From Cognatiyoonia koreensis (GTDB lineage Bacteria; Pseudomonadota; Alphaproteobacteria; Rhodobacterales; Rhodobacteraceae), in the NCBI RefSeq assembly GCF_900109295.1, contig NZ_FOIZ01000001.1, positions 434,001 to 498,000 of the forward strand: DNA of 64,000 bases, in the 5' to 3' direction. Below the pieces are notes generated by a model. It was not told the origin of the DNA. It saw only the letters and a program-made list of their open reading frames with translations, and ran no database searches. Shown one piece after another: positions 9,653 to 19,540 of the stretch (position 1 is the stretch's first letter; the number at the start of each line of letters is the position of its first letter). A program made the position numbers and the translations under genes.

Positions 9653-11932
9653 CTATCCGTAGTGCGCCACGGGTGTTCCGGCGAGCGCGGACATATTCAG
9701 CAGACCGCGCGCCGTGATCGAAGGCGTGACGATATGCGCGCGGTTACCCATGCCCATCAGGATCGGTCCGACCTCAAGCGCGTCGCCTTTCATTTTCAGA
9801 ATGTTGCGTACACCGGATGCAGCGTCGGCATTGGCCATCACAAGGCAATTCGCGGTGCCTTCCATATGCGCCGCCGGGAACACCCGCGCCCGCAATTCAG
9901 GGTCAAGTGCGCTGTCGATATGCATTTCGCCTTCGTAATCGAAATCACGCGGGACGCTGTCTAGCAGCTCCATCGCGGCCCGCATGGTGCGGCCGGACTG
10001 GCTATCCAGATTGCCGAACTGGCTGTGTGAACACAGTGCGATATTGGGTTTGAGACCAAAGCGGCGGATGTGACGCGCGGCCCCGATCACGGTTTCGGCG
10101 ATCTGCTGCGGCGTGGGTTCGGCGTGCACCTGCGTGTCCGCGATGAACAACGGCCCGTCTTCGAGGATCAGCATCGACAGGGCGGCGATCGGTTTGTTGC
10201 CAGCCTGCCCAAGCACCTGACTGATGTAATTGAGGTGCCAGAGATACTGCCCGAATGTGCCGCATATCAGGCTGTCAGCTTCGCCGCGGTGCACCATGAC
10301 GGCACCAATCGCGGTCGTATTCGTGCGCATGATCGCCTTGGCCAGATCGGGGGTGACACCCTTGCGGGCCATCACGTCGTGATACGTGCCCCAGTAATCA
10401 CGGTATCGCGGATCGTTCTCGGGGTTCACCACCTCGAAATCAATGCCGGGGCGGATTTTCAGACCAGCGCGTTCGCAGCGCCGCTCGATCACTTCGGGGC
10501 GGCCGATCAGGATCGGCATGTCGGTCGTTTCCTCGATGATTGCCTGGGAAGAGCGCAGCACGCGTTCGTCCTCGCCCTCGGCAAAGACGATCTTGCGCTC
10601 GGCTGACCGTGCGGCTTCGAACACGGGGCGCATGAGCAGGGCGGATTTGAAGACCGATCCGTCAAGATTTGCTTTGTAGGCCTTCATGTCCGTGATCGGG
10701 CGCGTGGCCACACCGGTTTCGCAGGCCGCGCGGGCGACCGCACTTGCGACGACACCGATCAGGCGCGGATCAAAGGGTTTCGGGATCAGATAGTCGGGAC
10801 CAAATGTCAGTTGTTCGCCGCGATAGGCAGCGGCGGCTTCGGCGCTGGTCGTCTTGCGGGCAAGTTCGGCGATGCCTTCGACACAGGCGATTTTCATCGC
10901 GTCGTTGATTTCGGTTGCCCCGACATCCAGCGCGCCGCGAAAGATGAAGGGAAAGCACAGGACGTTGTTCACCTGATTGGGAAAATCGCTGCGGCCCGTG
11001 GCGATGATCGCCTTTGGGTTGGCCGCGCGGGCGGCGGCGGGGTCGATTTCTGGCTTCGGATTGGCGAGGGCAAAGATGACCGGCGCATCGGCCATTTTTT
11101 TGACCATGTCCGGCGTCAGCACGCCCGGACCGGACAGGCCAAGGAACAGGTCGGCCCCTGCGATCACATCGTCAAGTGTCGCAGGCTTTGTCCCTTGTGC
11201 GTATTCCGCCTTTTGCGGGGACATTTCAGTCTCGCGGCCATTGTATACAAGGCCGTCTATGTCGCAAAGCCAGACGTTTTCGCGTTTGACCCCCAGTTTC
11301 AGCAGCATGTTCAGACAGGCGATGCCGGCAGCACCGCCGCCGGTAGAGACGATCTTGATATCCTCGAAAGACTTGCCAGCCACGCGCAAGGCGTTCGTTG
11401 CGGCCGCCCCGACAACGATGGCGGTCCCGTGCTGGTCGTCATGAAAGACGGGGATGTTCATCCGTTCGCGACACAGTTTCTCGACGATGAAACAATCGGG
11501 GGCCTTGATGTCTTCAAGGTTGATTGCGCCGAATGTCGGTTCCAGCGCGCAGACGATATCGGCCAGTCGTTCGGGGTCGGGTTCGTTCAGCTCGATATCG
11601 AAGCAGTCGATGTTCGCGAATTTCTTGAACAGAACGGCCTTGCCTTCCATGACGGGCTTTGACGCCAGACCCCCGATATTGCCAAGGCCAAGGACGGCCG
11701 TGCCGTTCGTGACGACTGCCACCAGATTACCGCGGGCGGTGTAATCGCGGGCTGTGTCCGGGTTGGCCTTGATTTCAAGGCAGGCTTCGGCGACGCCGGG
11801 GGAATAGGCCCGCGCTAGATCACGCCCGTTGGCAAGCGGCTTGGTTGCGCGGATCTCAAGCTTTCCGGGCTTTGGATAGCGGTGATAATGCAACGCGGCG
11901 TCGCGCAGATCCTTGTCATCCGACGTGTCCAT
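9653..11932 (-). CDS. maeB: NADP-dependent malic enzyme with phosphotransacetylase-like domain
   Basis: 759 residues. Oxidative decarboxylation of malate to pyruvate, producing NADPH. The N-terminal malic enzyme half (about 1-430) has [23 protein letters not shown] and the NAD(P) fold [14 protein letters not shown]; the C-terminal half (about 440-759) is the phosphate acetyl/butyryltransferase-like domain typical of MaeB, thought to be regulatory (acetyl-CoA sensing) rather than catalytic. Length matches E. coli MaeB (759). A perfect 20-bp palindrome lies about 20 bp upstream of the start, so control by a dimeric repressor or activator is likely. Confidence 0.96.
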   Translation of the reverse strand: MDTSDDKDLRDAALHYHRYPKPGKLEIRATKPLANGRDLARAYSPGVAEACLEIKANPDTARDYTARGNLVAVVTNGTAVLGLGNIGGLASKPVMEGKAVLFKKFANIDCFDIELNEPDPERLADIVCALEPTFGAINLEDIKAPDCFIVEKLCRERMNIPVFHDDQHGTAIVVGAAATNALRVAGKSFEDIKIVSTGGGAAGIACLNMLLKLGVKRENVWLCDIDGLVYNGRETEMSPQKAEYAQGTKPATLDDVIAGADLFLGLSGPGVLTPDMVKKMADAPVIFALANPKPEIDPAAARAANPKAIIATGRSDFPNQVNNVLCFPFIFRGALDVGATEINDAMKIACVEGIAELARKTTSAEAAAAYRGEQLTFGPDYLIPKPFDPRLIGVVASAVARAACETGVATRPITDMKAYKANLDGSVFKSALLMRPVFEAARSAERKIVFAEGEDERVLRSSQAIIEETTDMPILIGRPEVIERRCERAGLKIRPGIDFEVVNPENDPRYRDYWGTYHDVMARKGVTPDLAKAIMRTNTTAIGAVMVHRGEADSLICGTFGQYLWHLNYISQVLGQAGNKPIAALSMLILEDGPLFIADTQVHAEPTPQQIAETVIGAARHIRRFGLKPNIALCSHSQFGNLDSQSGRTMRAAMELLDSVPRDFDYEGEMHIDSALDPELRARVFPAAHMEGTANCLVMANADAASGVRNILKMKGDALEVGPILMGMGNRAHIVTPSITARGLLNMSALAGTPVAHYG

Positions 11933-11951
11933 GACGTTCCTCCCCGAACAG

Positions 11952-11971
11952 ATAGTTTAACGTTAAACTAT
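11952..11971. promoter_or_regulatory. Perfect 20-bp palindromic operator upstream of maeB
   Basis: ATAGTTTAACGTTAAACTAT is exactly self-complementary over 20 bases and lies between maeB (minus, start 11932) and the bicupin gene (plus, start 12059). Such symmetry marks the site of a homodimeric regulator (GntR-, TetR- or MarR-like). The regulator is not encoded adjacent. Which of the two genes it controls is undecided; it is nearer maeB. Confidence 0.6.
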
Positions 11972-12058
11972 TATGTTTCCGCTGCGGAAACATGGTTTGC
12001 GTGTAGCGTGCTTTTCGTGATCTTGCAAATTCTCCATGCGGATAGCAGGGTGATCTTC

Positions 12059-13138
12059 ATGAATGATGAACCCCTGACCAAGGCCGAGGTCGTCCTGCCG
12101 ACATCAGACCTGCGCGCTGACCTGCCATTCTTTGGCAAGACACTGAAAATGCGTATGGATATGATCTATCCTGCTGACGATCCGTCGGTCGCTGTCTTCT
12201 CGGGGCATGGGCTGCGGGTGCGACTGGAACAGGGCGACGGAATCCCCGGTCATCTGCGTTTGCTGACCGATGAACCGATGGAGCAGACCGACATGCAAGC
12301 CCCCGGCGGCACCCGTGTCACTGTCCATCCGCTGCACCCGCCGCTGGAATTGCCGACGACGGAACACGCCTTTGTCGTGCGCCGCCTTGCCGATCAGGCC
12401 CCTTGGGTCATCGGGCGCGCCGGAATGCACTACCGCGACCTGATTCCGTCGCGCCTTGGCGGGTCGATCATCGCGTCGCATATTCGCATTCCCGACGGCG
12501 GGCCGGTGCCGGACATGGTTCATTTCCACCGTGTCGGTTTTCAGCTGATCTTTTGCTATCGCGGCTGGGTTGACGTTGTTTACGAGGATCAAGGCCCGCC
12601 GATCCGGCTGACGACAGGCGATTGCTTTATTCAGCCGCCCGAAATTCGGCATCGCGTGCTCGAAGCGTCAGATGGAATCGAGGTGATCGAAATCGGCGTC
12701 CCGGCAGAACATATCACCGAGATTGACCATGACATGACGCTGCCCACGCCAGATCTGCGCCCCGACCGTGAATGGCAAGGTCAGCGGTTCGTGTTCAATG
12801 AGGGCGCAAAGGTGCCATGGGAAACGGCGCGGCTGCCGGGCTTTATCGCACGCGATACGACGATCGCTACGAACACACAGGATGTCGCCGGTGTGATGGT
12901 GCTCCGTCGCGGCAAAGGTGCGCCGCAATGGTCAACGCATGACGCGGATATTCATTTCACGTTCGTGATGGAAGGCGGCATGACGCTGGAGGGCGAGGGC
13001 AAAGACCCTTACCGGCTAGAACCCGGCGATGCCTTTGTCATCCCGCCGGGCCTGCGTACGCGCTACAGCGACCCGACGGATGATCTTGAACTGCTTGAGG
13101 TTACGTTGCCGGGCAATCCGGCGACGCAACAGGGTTAA
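12059..13138 (+). CDS. Bicupin protein with VOC-like N-terminus
   Basis: 359 residues from ATG 12059; longer in-frame extension is possible but reads through the operator region. The first ~65 residues (VVLPTSDLRADLPFFGKTL ... VFSGHGLRVRLE) look like one half of a glyoxalase/VOC domain. Two cupin domains follow: about 140-215 (MVHFHRVGFQLIFCYRGWVDVVYEDQG, PGDCFIQPPEIRH type) and about 270-350 (HDADIHFTFVMEGGMTLEGEG, LEPGDAFVIPPGLRTRYSD). His residues of cupin motif 1 are visible in both. Probably a metal-binding dioxygenase- or isomerase-like protein; substrate unknown. Confidence 0.75.
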   Translation: MNDEPLTKAEVVLPTSDLRADLPFFGKTLKMRMDMIYPADDPSVAVFSGHGLRVRLEQGDGIPGHLRLLTDEPMEQTDMQAPGGTRVTVHPLHPPLELPTTEHAFVVRRLADQAPWVIGRAGMHYRDLIPSRLGGSIIASHIRIPDGGPVPDMVHFHRVGFQLIFCYRGWVDVVYEDQGPPIRLTTGDCFIQPPEIRHRVLEASDGIEVIEIGVPAEHITEIDHDMTLPTPDLRPDREWQGQRFVFNEGAKVPWETARLPGFIARDTTIATNTQDVAGVMVLRRGKGAPQWSTHDADIHFTFVMEGGMTLEGEGKDPYRLEPGDAFVIPPGLRTRYSDPTDDLELLEVTLPGNPATQQG

Positions 13139-13141
13139 GGA

Positions 13142-13330
13142 TCAATCAGAAAGCCGTTCAATTTCGGCATCAGCCTCGGCTTGCGTGAGATTTTCCCTGA
13201 ACTGCTCGTCACTCGCTTCGCAAAGTGCGCGCAGCTTGTCGGCCTGAAGGGATGTCATCGGTTCGACAGCAGAACCTTCATCCAGCCGCGCAGTTTCGGG
13301 GGCAATGGCTTTGGTTTTCGGCGAGATCAT
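13142..13330 (-). CDS. DUF3072 small protein
   Basis: 62 residues from ATG 13330 (MISPKTKAIAPETARLD). The core PMTSLQADKLRALCEASDE and LTQAEADAEIERL is the DUF3072 pattern as I know it: a short helical protein of unknown role. It is convergent with the bicupin gene, the stops being 3 bp apart, and divergent from cdd. Acidic; no signal or membrane segment. Confidence 0.75.
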   Translation of the reverse strand: MISPKTKAIAPETARLDEGSAVEPMTSLQADKLRALCEASDEQFRENLTQAEADAEIERLSD

Positions 13331-13446
13331 TTTGCATTCTCCTTTGGCTTCATAGGAACAACTGACAAGCGGGCCGAGAGTTCCCGCAATGGGTTGCATC
13401 CGGCGCGACAAGCCGCCACTCTCCTCCAAAGACCCGGAGCCTGCCC

Positions 13447-13839
13447 ATGTCCCTTATTGATGCTGCCCGCGAGGTGCGTGAAAACGCCCACGCCCCTTAT
13501 TCCAATTTCAAGGTCGGTGCCGCGATCCGTGCGGCCTCTGGTGCCGTATTTCAGGGCTGCAACGTGGAAAACGTGGCCTATCCCGAAGGCACCTGCGCTG
13601 AAGCCGGCGCCATCGCTGCAATGGTCGCCGCCGGAGAGCGCGAGATCGCCGAGGTTGCGGTCATCGCCGACAGCCCCAAGCCCGTCAGCCCTTGCGGCGG
13701 CTGCCGTCAGAAACTGGCCGAATTCGGCGCGCGCGACGTGCCTGTTACGCTGGCCACACTGGATGGCACTGTTCTGAAGACAACCGTTGGTGACCTGCTG
13801 CCAGGTGCCTTCGATCAAGCCTATATGTCCAAGGTCTGA
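13447..13839 (+). CDS. cdd: Cytidine deaminase
   Basis: 130 residues, the size of homotetrameric Cdd. Hydrolytic deamination of cytidine and deoxycytidine to (deoxy)uridine. Zinc site: the first ligand Cys and proton-shuttle Glu in GTCAEAGAI (about 57-65), and CGGCRQ (about 84-89) with the other two Cys ligands. First gene of a nucleoside salvage operon; a purine-rich GGAG lies upstream of the ATG, and deoA starts 3 bp after the stop. Confidence 0.96.
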   Translation: MSLIDAAREVRENAHAPYSNFKVGAAIRAASGAVFQGCNVENVAYPEGTCAEAGAIAAMVAAGEREIAEVAVIADSPKPVSPCGGCRQKLAEFGARDVPVTLATLDGTVLKTTVGDLLPGAFDQAYMSKV

Positions 13840-13842
13840 TCC

Positions 13843-15147
13843 TTGGACGCCCGCCACATCATCCGCAAGGCACGCGACGCCGAACCGCTCACACGTGAAG
13901 AATTGCTTTGGTTTACCAAAGGGTTGGCCGACGGCGGCGTCAGCGACGCGCAGGCCGGTGCCTTTGCAATGGCTGTCTGCCTGCATGGGTTGGGGCAGGA
14001 GGGGCGCGTTGCACTGACCGAAGGGATGCGCGACAGCGGCCATGTGCTGAAATGGGATCTGGACGGTCCCGTCCTTGATAAACACTCGACTGGCGGGGTC
14101 GGCGATTGCGTTTCACTGCTGCTGGCACCAATGCTGGCCGCCTGCGATGTCTACGTCCCGATGATTTCGGGGCGCGGGCTGGGGCACACGGGCGGAACGC
14201 TTGACAAGCTCGAAGCGATCCCGGGCCTGTCAACGACCGTCACCGACGCCCGCTTGCGCAAGATCACCAATGAGATCGGCTGCGCCATCGTCGGGGCGAC
14301 CGGGTCGATCGCGCCTGCGGACAAACGGCTTTACGCCATTCGCGACGTCACGGCCACGGTGGAAAGTGTCGATCTGATTACCGCCTCCATCCTGGCCAAG
14401 AAACTGGCCGCCGGTCTGGGCGGGCTGATCCTTGACGTGAAGGTCGGCAGCGGGGCGTTCATGAAAACACCGGCTGAGGCGATGGAACTTGCCCGCTCGC
14501 TGGTGGACACGGCAAACGGGGCAGGCTGCCCGACCACGGCCGCGATCACCGACATGAGCCAGCCACTCGCACCCGCGCTGGGCAACGGACTGGAAGTCGC
14601 GATCTGCATGGAAGTGCTGAGCGGGAATGATACCGCTGCGCCGCGCCTGCGTGAACTGACCTTGCAACTGGGTGCATCGCTCATGGCGCTGTCGGGCGGG
14701 GAAGAGGCCGCACATCGGACCAAGCTTGAAACGGCGCTTTCGTCAGGTGAAGCGATGGAACGTTTTGCGCGCATGATCACCGCCCTCGGCGGCCCGCCCG
14801 ATATGGCTGAAGACTGGCACACCCATCTGCCCAAAGCCCGCATCGTCGGCGACGTCGTCGCGCCGCGCGACGGGTACATTGCCGCGATGGATGGTGAGGC
14901 ACTGGGGCTGGCTGTTGTCGACCTCGGCGGCGGGCGCAACGTCGAAAGCGACAAGCTGAACTATGCGGTCGGGTTCTCGGACGTGGTCAGCCTTGGCGAA
15001 AAGGTCAGCCGGGGCCAGCCGCTGGCGACGATCCATGCAGACAGCGAAGACGATGCCGTCATGGCCGCCAAGGCGCTGCAATCGGGGATCACCATCGGTG
15101 AGATGCCCGATCTGCCACCACTTATCCACGAAAGGGTCACCGCATGA
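13843..15147 (+). CDS. deoA: Thymidine phosphorylase
   Basis: 434 residues with a TTG start at 13843, only 3 bp after the cdd stop; no ATG fits the conserved N-terminus DARHIIRKARD. Phosphorolysis of thymidine to thymine and deoxyribose-1-phosphate. Family motifs: KHSTGGVGDCVSL (about 79-91, phosphate binding), GRGLGHTGGTLDKLEAIPG (about 109-127), and KLAAGLGGLILDVKVGSGAFM. The rare start suggests reliance on coupled translation from cdd. Its stop overlaps deoB by 4 bp (ATGA). Confidence 0.96.
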   Translation: MDARHIIRKARDAEPLTREELLWFTKGLADGGVSDAQAGAFAMAVCLHGLGQEGRVALTEGMRDSGHVLKWDLDGPVLDKHSTGGVGDCVSLLLAPMLAACDVYVPMISGRGLGHTGGTLDKLEAIPGLSTTVTDARLRKITNEIGCAIVGATGSIAPADKRLYAIRDVTATVESVDLITASILAKKLAAGLGGLILDVKVGSGAFMKTPAEAMELARSLVDTANGAGCPTTAAITDMSQPLAPALGNGLEVAICMEVLSGNDTAAPRLRELTLQLGASLMALSGGEEAAHRTKLETALSSGEAMERFARMITALGGPPDMAEDWHTHLPKARIVGDVVAPRDGYIAAMDGEALGLAVVDLGGGRNVESDKLNYAVGFSDVVSLGEKVSRGQPLATIHADSEDDAVMAAKALQSGITIGEMPDLPPLIHERVTA

Positions 15148-16355
15148 GCCGGGCATTTCTGATTGTCATTGATAGTGTCGGGATCGGCGGCGCACCGGAT
15201 GCGCACGAATACTTCAACGGACCAAAGCCGGACACCGGTGCAAACACGGTCGGCCATATCGCACAGGTCTGCGCGGACGGACATGCCGACATCGGGCGTA
15301 AGGGGCCGCTGCAAGTGCCGACGATGGACAAGTTGGGATTGGGCAAGGCGGTGCGTCTTGCATCGAACCTGTCCGCACCGGGTCTTTACGCTGTGCCGAC
15401 CGGCGCATGGGGGGCCGCGACCGAAGTGTCGCGCGGCAAGGACACGCCATCGGGGCATTGGGAACTGGCGGGCGTGCCCGTGCCATGGGAATGGCACACC
15501 TTTCCCGACACCGACCCGGCCTTTCCCGAAGACCTGATTGTCGAGATTTGCGCAAAGGCAGGCACGGGCGGCACGCTGGGCAATCGCCATGCATCGGGAA
15601 CCGACATCATCGAAGAGGAAGGCGCGCGCCATCTGAAAACTGGCTGGCCGATCTGTTATACCTCGGTGGACAGCGTGCTGCAGATTGCCGCGCATGAAAC
15701 GCATTTCGGGCTGGAGCGCCTGTTGAAGCTTTGCGAGGACCTCGCCCCGACGCTGCACAAGATGAAGGTTGGGCGGGTCATCGCGCGGCCATTCACCGGC
15801 GAAAACGTATCGCAATTCAAGCGCACGGCGAACCGCAAGGATTTCGCGATGGACCCGCCCGCGCCGACGCTGTGTGATGATGTGCAGGCCGCCGGTCGCG
15901 AGGTGCACGCCATTGGCAAGATCGGCGACATCTTTTCGATGAAAGGAATCACCGATGTGCGCAAAGGGCGCGACCGTGAATTGATGGCTCACCTTGAAAC
16001 GCTGGTGTCGGACGCCGCCGACGGGTCGCTGACCTTTGCCAATTTCGTCGAGTTTGACAGCGAATATGGCCACCGGCGCGATGTGGCGGGCTATGCGCGC
16101 CACCTTGAATGGTTCGATGCGGCGCTGGGCGATCTGCTGCCGCGCCTGCGCGACGGCGATCTGCTGATCGTGACAGCCGATCATGGCAATGATCCGTCCT
16201 GGTCGGGCACGGATCATACCCGCGAACGGGTGCCCGTGCTGGTCCATGGCATTGGCAAAAAGGAACTGGGGCATTGCGCCTTTGTCGATGTCGCAGCATC
16301 GGTCGCGCAACACCTTGGCATCAAGCATGCGGGCAAGGGGCGCAGCTTTCTATGA
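15144..16355 (+). CDS. deoB: Phosphopentomutase
   Basis: 403 residues. Converts (deoxy)ribose-1-phosphate to the 5-phosphate, linking nucleoside phosphorolysis to central metabolism. Alkaline-phosphatase superfamily, two Mn ions: metal-site motifs VIDSVGIGGAPDA (about 7-19), DTPSGHWELAG (about 93-103), VTADHGNDPSWSGTDHTRE (about 338-356). Start overlaps the deoA stop in ATGA, end overlaps add. Full length and clear. Confidence 0.97.
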   Translation: MSRAFLIVIDSVGIGGAPDAHEYFNGPKPDTGANTVGHIAQVCADGHADIGRKGPLQVPTMDKLGLGKAVRLASNLSAPGLYAVPTGAWGAATEVSRGKDTPSGHWELAGVPVPWEWHTFPDTDPAFPEDLIVEICAKAGTGGTLGNRHASGTDIIEEEGARHLKTGWPICYTSVDSVLQIAAHETHFGLERLLKLCEDLAPTLHKMKVGRVIARPFTGENVSQFKRTANRKDFAMDPPAPTLCDDVQAAGREVHAIGKIGDIFSMKGITDVRKGRDRELMAHLETLVSDAADGSLTFANFVEFDSEYGHRRDVAGYARHLEWFDAALGDLLPRLRDGDLLIVTADHGNDPSWSGTDHTRERVPVLVHGIGKKELGHCAFVDVAASVAQHLGIKHAGKGRSFL

Positions 16356-17338
16356 GCTACCGATCCATGCCCAAAGTGGAATTGCATCTGCACCACGAAG
16401 CTGCCGCGCCCCCGTCGTTCATTCGGGGTCTGGCAAAGGAAAAGAACATCGACATCAGTCGCATATTCGATGCGGACGGGAACTATGTCTATCGGGACTT
16501 CGACCATTTCCTGACGGTTTATGATGCCGCCTGCGAGCCGCTGAAAACGCCGGAAGACTTCCGGCGGCTGACACTCGCCGCGCTGGAAGAAACTGCAAGG
16601 CATGGTGTGATCTATTGCGAAACTTTCGTATCGCCTGATTTCTGCGGCGGTGGCGATCTTCTGGCATGGAGAGATTTCCTTGCCGCGATGAAAGACGCAT
16701 CCGAAGAGGCAGAACGCAGCTTTGGCATCACCCATCGCACCGTTGTCACCTGCCTGCGCCACCTTGGGCCGGATCAGGCAAAGGTCACGGCGCGCTGCGC
16801 GGCAGAGACCGCGGGCGACTATCTGGTCGGTTTCGGGATGGCTGGCGCGGAAATGATGGGGCGGCCCAGCGATTTCGCCTACAGCTTTGACATGGCGCGC
16901 GAGGCCGGTCTGAAGTTGACCTGCCACGCAGGCGAATGGGGTGGGCCGGACATGGTCGCCGATACGATCCGCGATCTGAAGGTCGCGCGTATCGGACACG
17001 GGATCAACGCGATCAAGGATCCCGCGCTTGTTGAACGGCTTGCCGAGGACGGGGTCGTGCTTGAAGTCTGCCCCGGTTCCAACATTGTTTTGCAGGCCGT
17101 TACCGGTTGGGCGCAGCATCCGATTGCGCGGCTGCGCGACGCGGGCGTCAAGGTCACCGTCTCGACGGACGATCCGCCCTTTTTCCACACCACAATGACC
17201 CATGAATTCGACATGCTGAACAGGACGTTCGGCTGGGACGACGCCGATTTCAAAGCCCTGAACGAAACTGCCATCGACGCGGCATTCTGCGATGACGCCA
17301 CGCGCCGAAGGATCAAGACAAGACTGGACACCGCATGA
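16352..17338 (+). CDS. add: Adenosine deaminase
   Basis: 328 residues from ATG 16352, which overlaps the deoB stop. Hydrolyses adenosine/deoxyadenosine to (deoxy)inosine. Metal ligands are in [11 protein letters not shown] (H-x-H near residues 12-14), CHAGEW (about 190) and STDDPPFF (about 273), with the catalytic Glu in HAGEWG. Adenine deaminase-type members of the same family are an alternative, but the operon context favours nucleoside salvage. Fourth gene of the cdd-deoA-deoB-add-upp unit. Confidence 0.92.
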   Translation: MSYRSMPKVELHLHHEAAAPPSFIRGLAKEKNIDISRIFDADGNYVYRDFDHFLTVYDAACEPLKTPEDFRRLTLAALEETARHGVIYCETFVSPDFCGGGDLLAWRDFLAAMKDASEEAERSFGITHRTVVTCLRHLGPDQAKVTARCAAETAGDYLVGFGMAGAEMMGRPSDFAYSFDMAREAGLKLTCHAGEWGGPDMVADTIRDLKVARIGHGINAIKDPALVERLAEDGVVLEVCPGSNIVLQAVTGWAQHPIARLRDAGVKVTVSTDDPPFFHTTMTHEFDMLNRTFGWDDADFKALNETAIDAAFCDDATRRRIKTRLDTA

Positions 17339-17967
17339 CCGAGCATCTGACCCACGTCAAACACCCGCTGGTGCAGCACAAGCTGACGCTGATGCGCAAA
17401 TCCGACACATCGACAGCGGTGTTCCGCCAGTTGCTGCGCGAAATCTCGATGCTGCTGGCTTATGAAGTCACGCGTGAACTGCCCATGACGACCGAACGCA
17501 TCGACACCCCGCTTGAACCGATGGACGCGCCAGTGCTTGACGGCAAGAAACTGGCGCTCGTGTCGATCCTGCGGGCGGGCAACGGATTGCTGGACGGGAT
17601 CCTCGAACTGATCCCCTCGGCCCGCGTCGGGTTTGTCGGGCTTTATCGTGACGAGGAAACGCTGAAGCCGGTCGAATACTACTTCAAAGTGCCCACCGAA
17701 CTTGAGGACCGACTGGTCATTGCGGTCGATCCGATGCTCGCGACCGGAAACTCTTCTGTTGCGGCAATCGACAAACTGAAAGAGGCTGGTGCCAAGAATA
17801 TCCGATTCTTATGTCTGCTGGCGGCACCCGAAGGTATCGCGCGGATGAAAGAGGCCCATCCGGATGTGCAGATCGTCACAGCTGCAGTGGATAGTCACTT
17901 GAACGACAATGGATATATTGTTCCCGGGCTAGGGGATGCGGGTGATCGCATGTTTGGCACAAAATAA
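17335..17967 (+). CDS. upp: Uracil phosphoribosyltransferase
   Basis: 210 residues. Uracil plus PRPP gives UMP. PRPP-binding signature [18 protein letters not shown] (about 131-148), [14 protein letters not shown] (about 70-83), and the C-terminal uracil-binding [13 protein letters not shown]. Last gene of the salvage operon, start overlapping the add stop by 4 bp. It completes a route by which the base released from uridine or thymidine phosphorolysis can be recovered. Confidence 0.97.
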   Translation: MTEHLTHVKHPLVQHKLTLMRKSDTSTAVFRQLLREISMLLAYEVTRELPMTTERIDTPLEPMDAPVLDGKKLALVSILRAGNGLLDGILELIPSARVGFVGLYRDEETLKPVEYYFKVPTELEDRLVIAVDPMLATGNSSVAAIDKLKEAGAKNIRFLCLLAAPEGIARMKEAHPDVQIVTAAVDSHLNDNGYIVPGLGDAGDRMFGTK

Positions 17968-18036
17968 GGGAACAATGCCTTTACAAAATAGGGACTGTCG
18001 TGCAATCTGACACAATATTTTGTGGGGGATACTATT

Positions 18037-19482
18037 ATGCGATTTGGTTTTGTGGGTGCCGTGGTGCTGGCAATCGCAGCAGGCAATGCCGCTTCGGCAC
18101 AGTCGGCGGCAATCCCGGCAGAGTTCCCACCCGCAAGCTTCACAGGTAACCAATTCGTTGACAGCAAGGGTTGCGCCTTTATTCGTGCCGGTACCGGCGG
18201 TGTGACGAACTGGGTTCCCCGCGTCAGCCGCAGCCGCACGCAGCTTTGCAATTTCCAGCCGACCTTTGCTGCTGGCACCGCATCCGGACCGGCCCCCGCC
18301 GCCGCCGCTCCGCGTGTTGCCCCGCTTGACGCGCCAGTGATCCAGATCAGTTCTCCGCCGCCGCAACCGCGCGGCACACTGCGCGGCCTCTTCGGTGGGG
18401 GCGAGGCACAGCCCATCGAAACCGTGGCTTCGATCCCGGCACCTGTCGCGCCCGCGCCCACGCCACTGGTGATCACGCCGCCCGCGGCCCCACAGGCCGT
18501 CGCGGCACCAGCGCCGCAGCTGACACGCGCGGATGTTTGCGAAGGGCGCTTTGGCGTTCAGCCTGGTTTTGTGAGCAACCGCACCGGCCAGCCAATCGAT
18601 TGCGGCCCGGCCCCGCAAGTTGCCGCCGCGCCGACACCGCTTGTGATCGAAGCCCCCGCACCGGTGGACGAACCGCGCCGCATCACGCTTGCACAGGCGT
18701 GCGCCGAAATCGGCACCACGGGCTTCCGCTATATCAGCGCCCAGACGGGCGAGCCAATCGTCTGCCCCGGTCCGCAAGCGGCCACCACATTGTTTGCAGG
18801 CACCACGACGAATGCCGCGCCGATGGCTCCTATGGCACCGTCCGCACCAGTCGCCGCCGTCGCGCCGACACCGCCGGAACGGATCGCGGTGACAACCACC
18901 TGCGCAAACATCCCGACGATCGAAGGTGTCGCAGTGCGCTGCGGCCCGCAGGAAATTTCGCCACACGGCCAGCCTGTCGGACCGATGGCGCGGGCAAGCG
19001 TACCCGCACAGACACGCACCTCGGCATCTGCGAATTTCTTCCGCCAGACACCGGTTCCGGCATCAAACCCTGTTGTGACCCGCCGCGAAGTGATCCGGCC
19101 ACCCGCAGGTTACGTGCGCGTCTGGGGTGATGGGCGTCTGAACGCACATCGTGGTCTGCCACCCCAGCAGGCCGTTGTCGCTCCGGCGGCAAAAGCGCCC
19201 GCACCGGTTGCCACGCAAGAGGCGCACGTGTCGACCCGGACGGCACCGCCATCTGTCGCCGGTCCGGCACACCGTTACATTCAGGTCGGGTCCTTCGGGG
19301 ATCACGCCAACGCGGATCGTTTGATCCAACGGCTAGGTGCGCAGGGCTTGCCGGTCGGTGCCGGGCGTTCCGGCGCGATGAAGATCGTCGCGGTTGGACC
19401 GTTCCGCACACAGGCCGATTTCCAACGCGGTATGCAGATCGTGCGCGGCATGGGCTTTGGAGACGCGTTCCCGCGCAATTAG
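18037..19482 (+). CDS. Exported SPOR-domain envelope protein with Cys-pair modules
   Basis: 481 residues from ATG 18037, which follows GGGGGA; an in-frame GTG at 18022 is the alternative. Signal peptide MRFGFVGAVVLAIAAGNAASAQ. The centre is Pro/Ala-rich with related modules of about 25-30 residues each carrying two Cys (DVCEGRFGVQPGF...IDCGP; QACAEIGTTGFRY...IVCPGP; TTCANIPTIEGVAVRCGP). The C-terminal SPOR domain (about 405-480: YIQVGSFGDHANADRLIQRL ... VGPFRTQADF) binds denuded septal peptidoglycan, so a cell-division or envelope location is likely. No enzymatic domain. Confidence 0.88.
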   Translation: MRFGFVGAVVLAIAAGNAASAQSAAIPAEFPPASFTGNQFVDSKGCAFIRAGTGGVTNWVPRVSRSRTQLCNFQPTFAAGTASGPAPAAAAPRVAPLDAPVIQISSPPPQPRGTLRGLFGGGEAQPIETVASIPAPVAPAPTPLVITPPAAPQAVAAPAPQLTRADVCEGRFGVQPGFVSNRTGQPIDCGPAPQVAAAPTPLVIEAPAPVDEPRRITLAQACAEIGTTGFRYISAQTGEPIVCPGPQAATTLFAGTTTNAAPMAPMAPSAPVAAVAPTPPERIAVTTTCANIPTIEGVAVRCGPQEISPHGQPVGPMARASVPAQTRTSASANFFRQTPVPASNPVVTRREVIRPPAGYVRVWGDGRLNAHRGLPPQQAVVAPAAKAPAPVATQEAHVSTRTAPPSVAGPAHRYIQVGSFGDHANADRLIQRLGAQGLPVGAGRSGAMKIVAVGPFRTQADFQRGMQIVRGMGFGDAFPRN

Positions 19483-19497
19483 AGGTTTCTCCCGGGA

Positions 19498-19531
19498 AAG
19501 GCCCTGCGGACGATTTGCAGGGCTTTTCTTT
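19498..19531 (+). terminator. Rho-independent terminator after SPOR gene
   Basis: GCCCTGC (19501-19507) pairs with GCAGGGC (19517-19523), 9-base loop, followed by TTTTCTTT. Confidence 0.9.
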
Positions 19532-19540
19532 GTCTGACGA

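Noticed and set aside
13447..17967. Novel nucleoside operon
   Set aside because: cdd-deoA-deoB-add-upp with 4-bp overlaps is a known salvage layout; only the TTG start of deoA is slightly odd.
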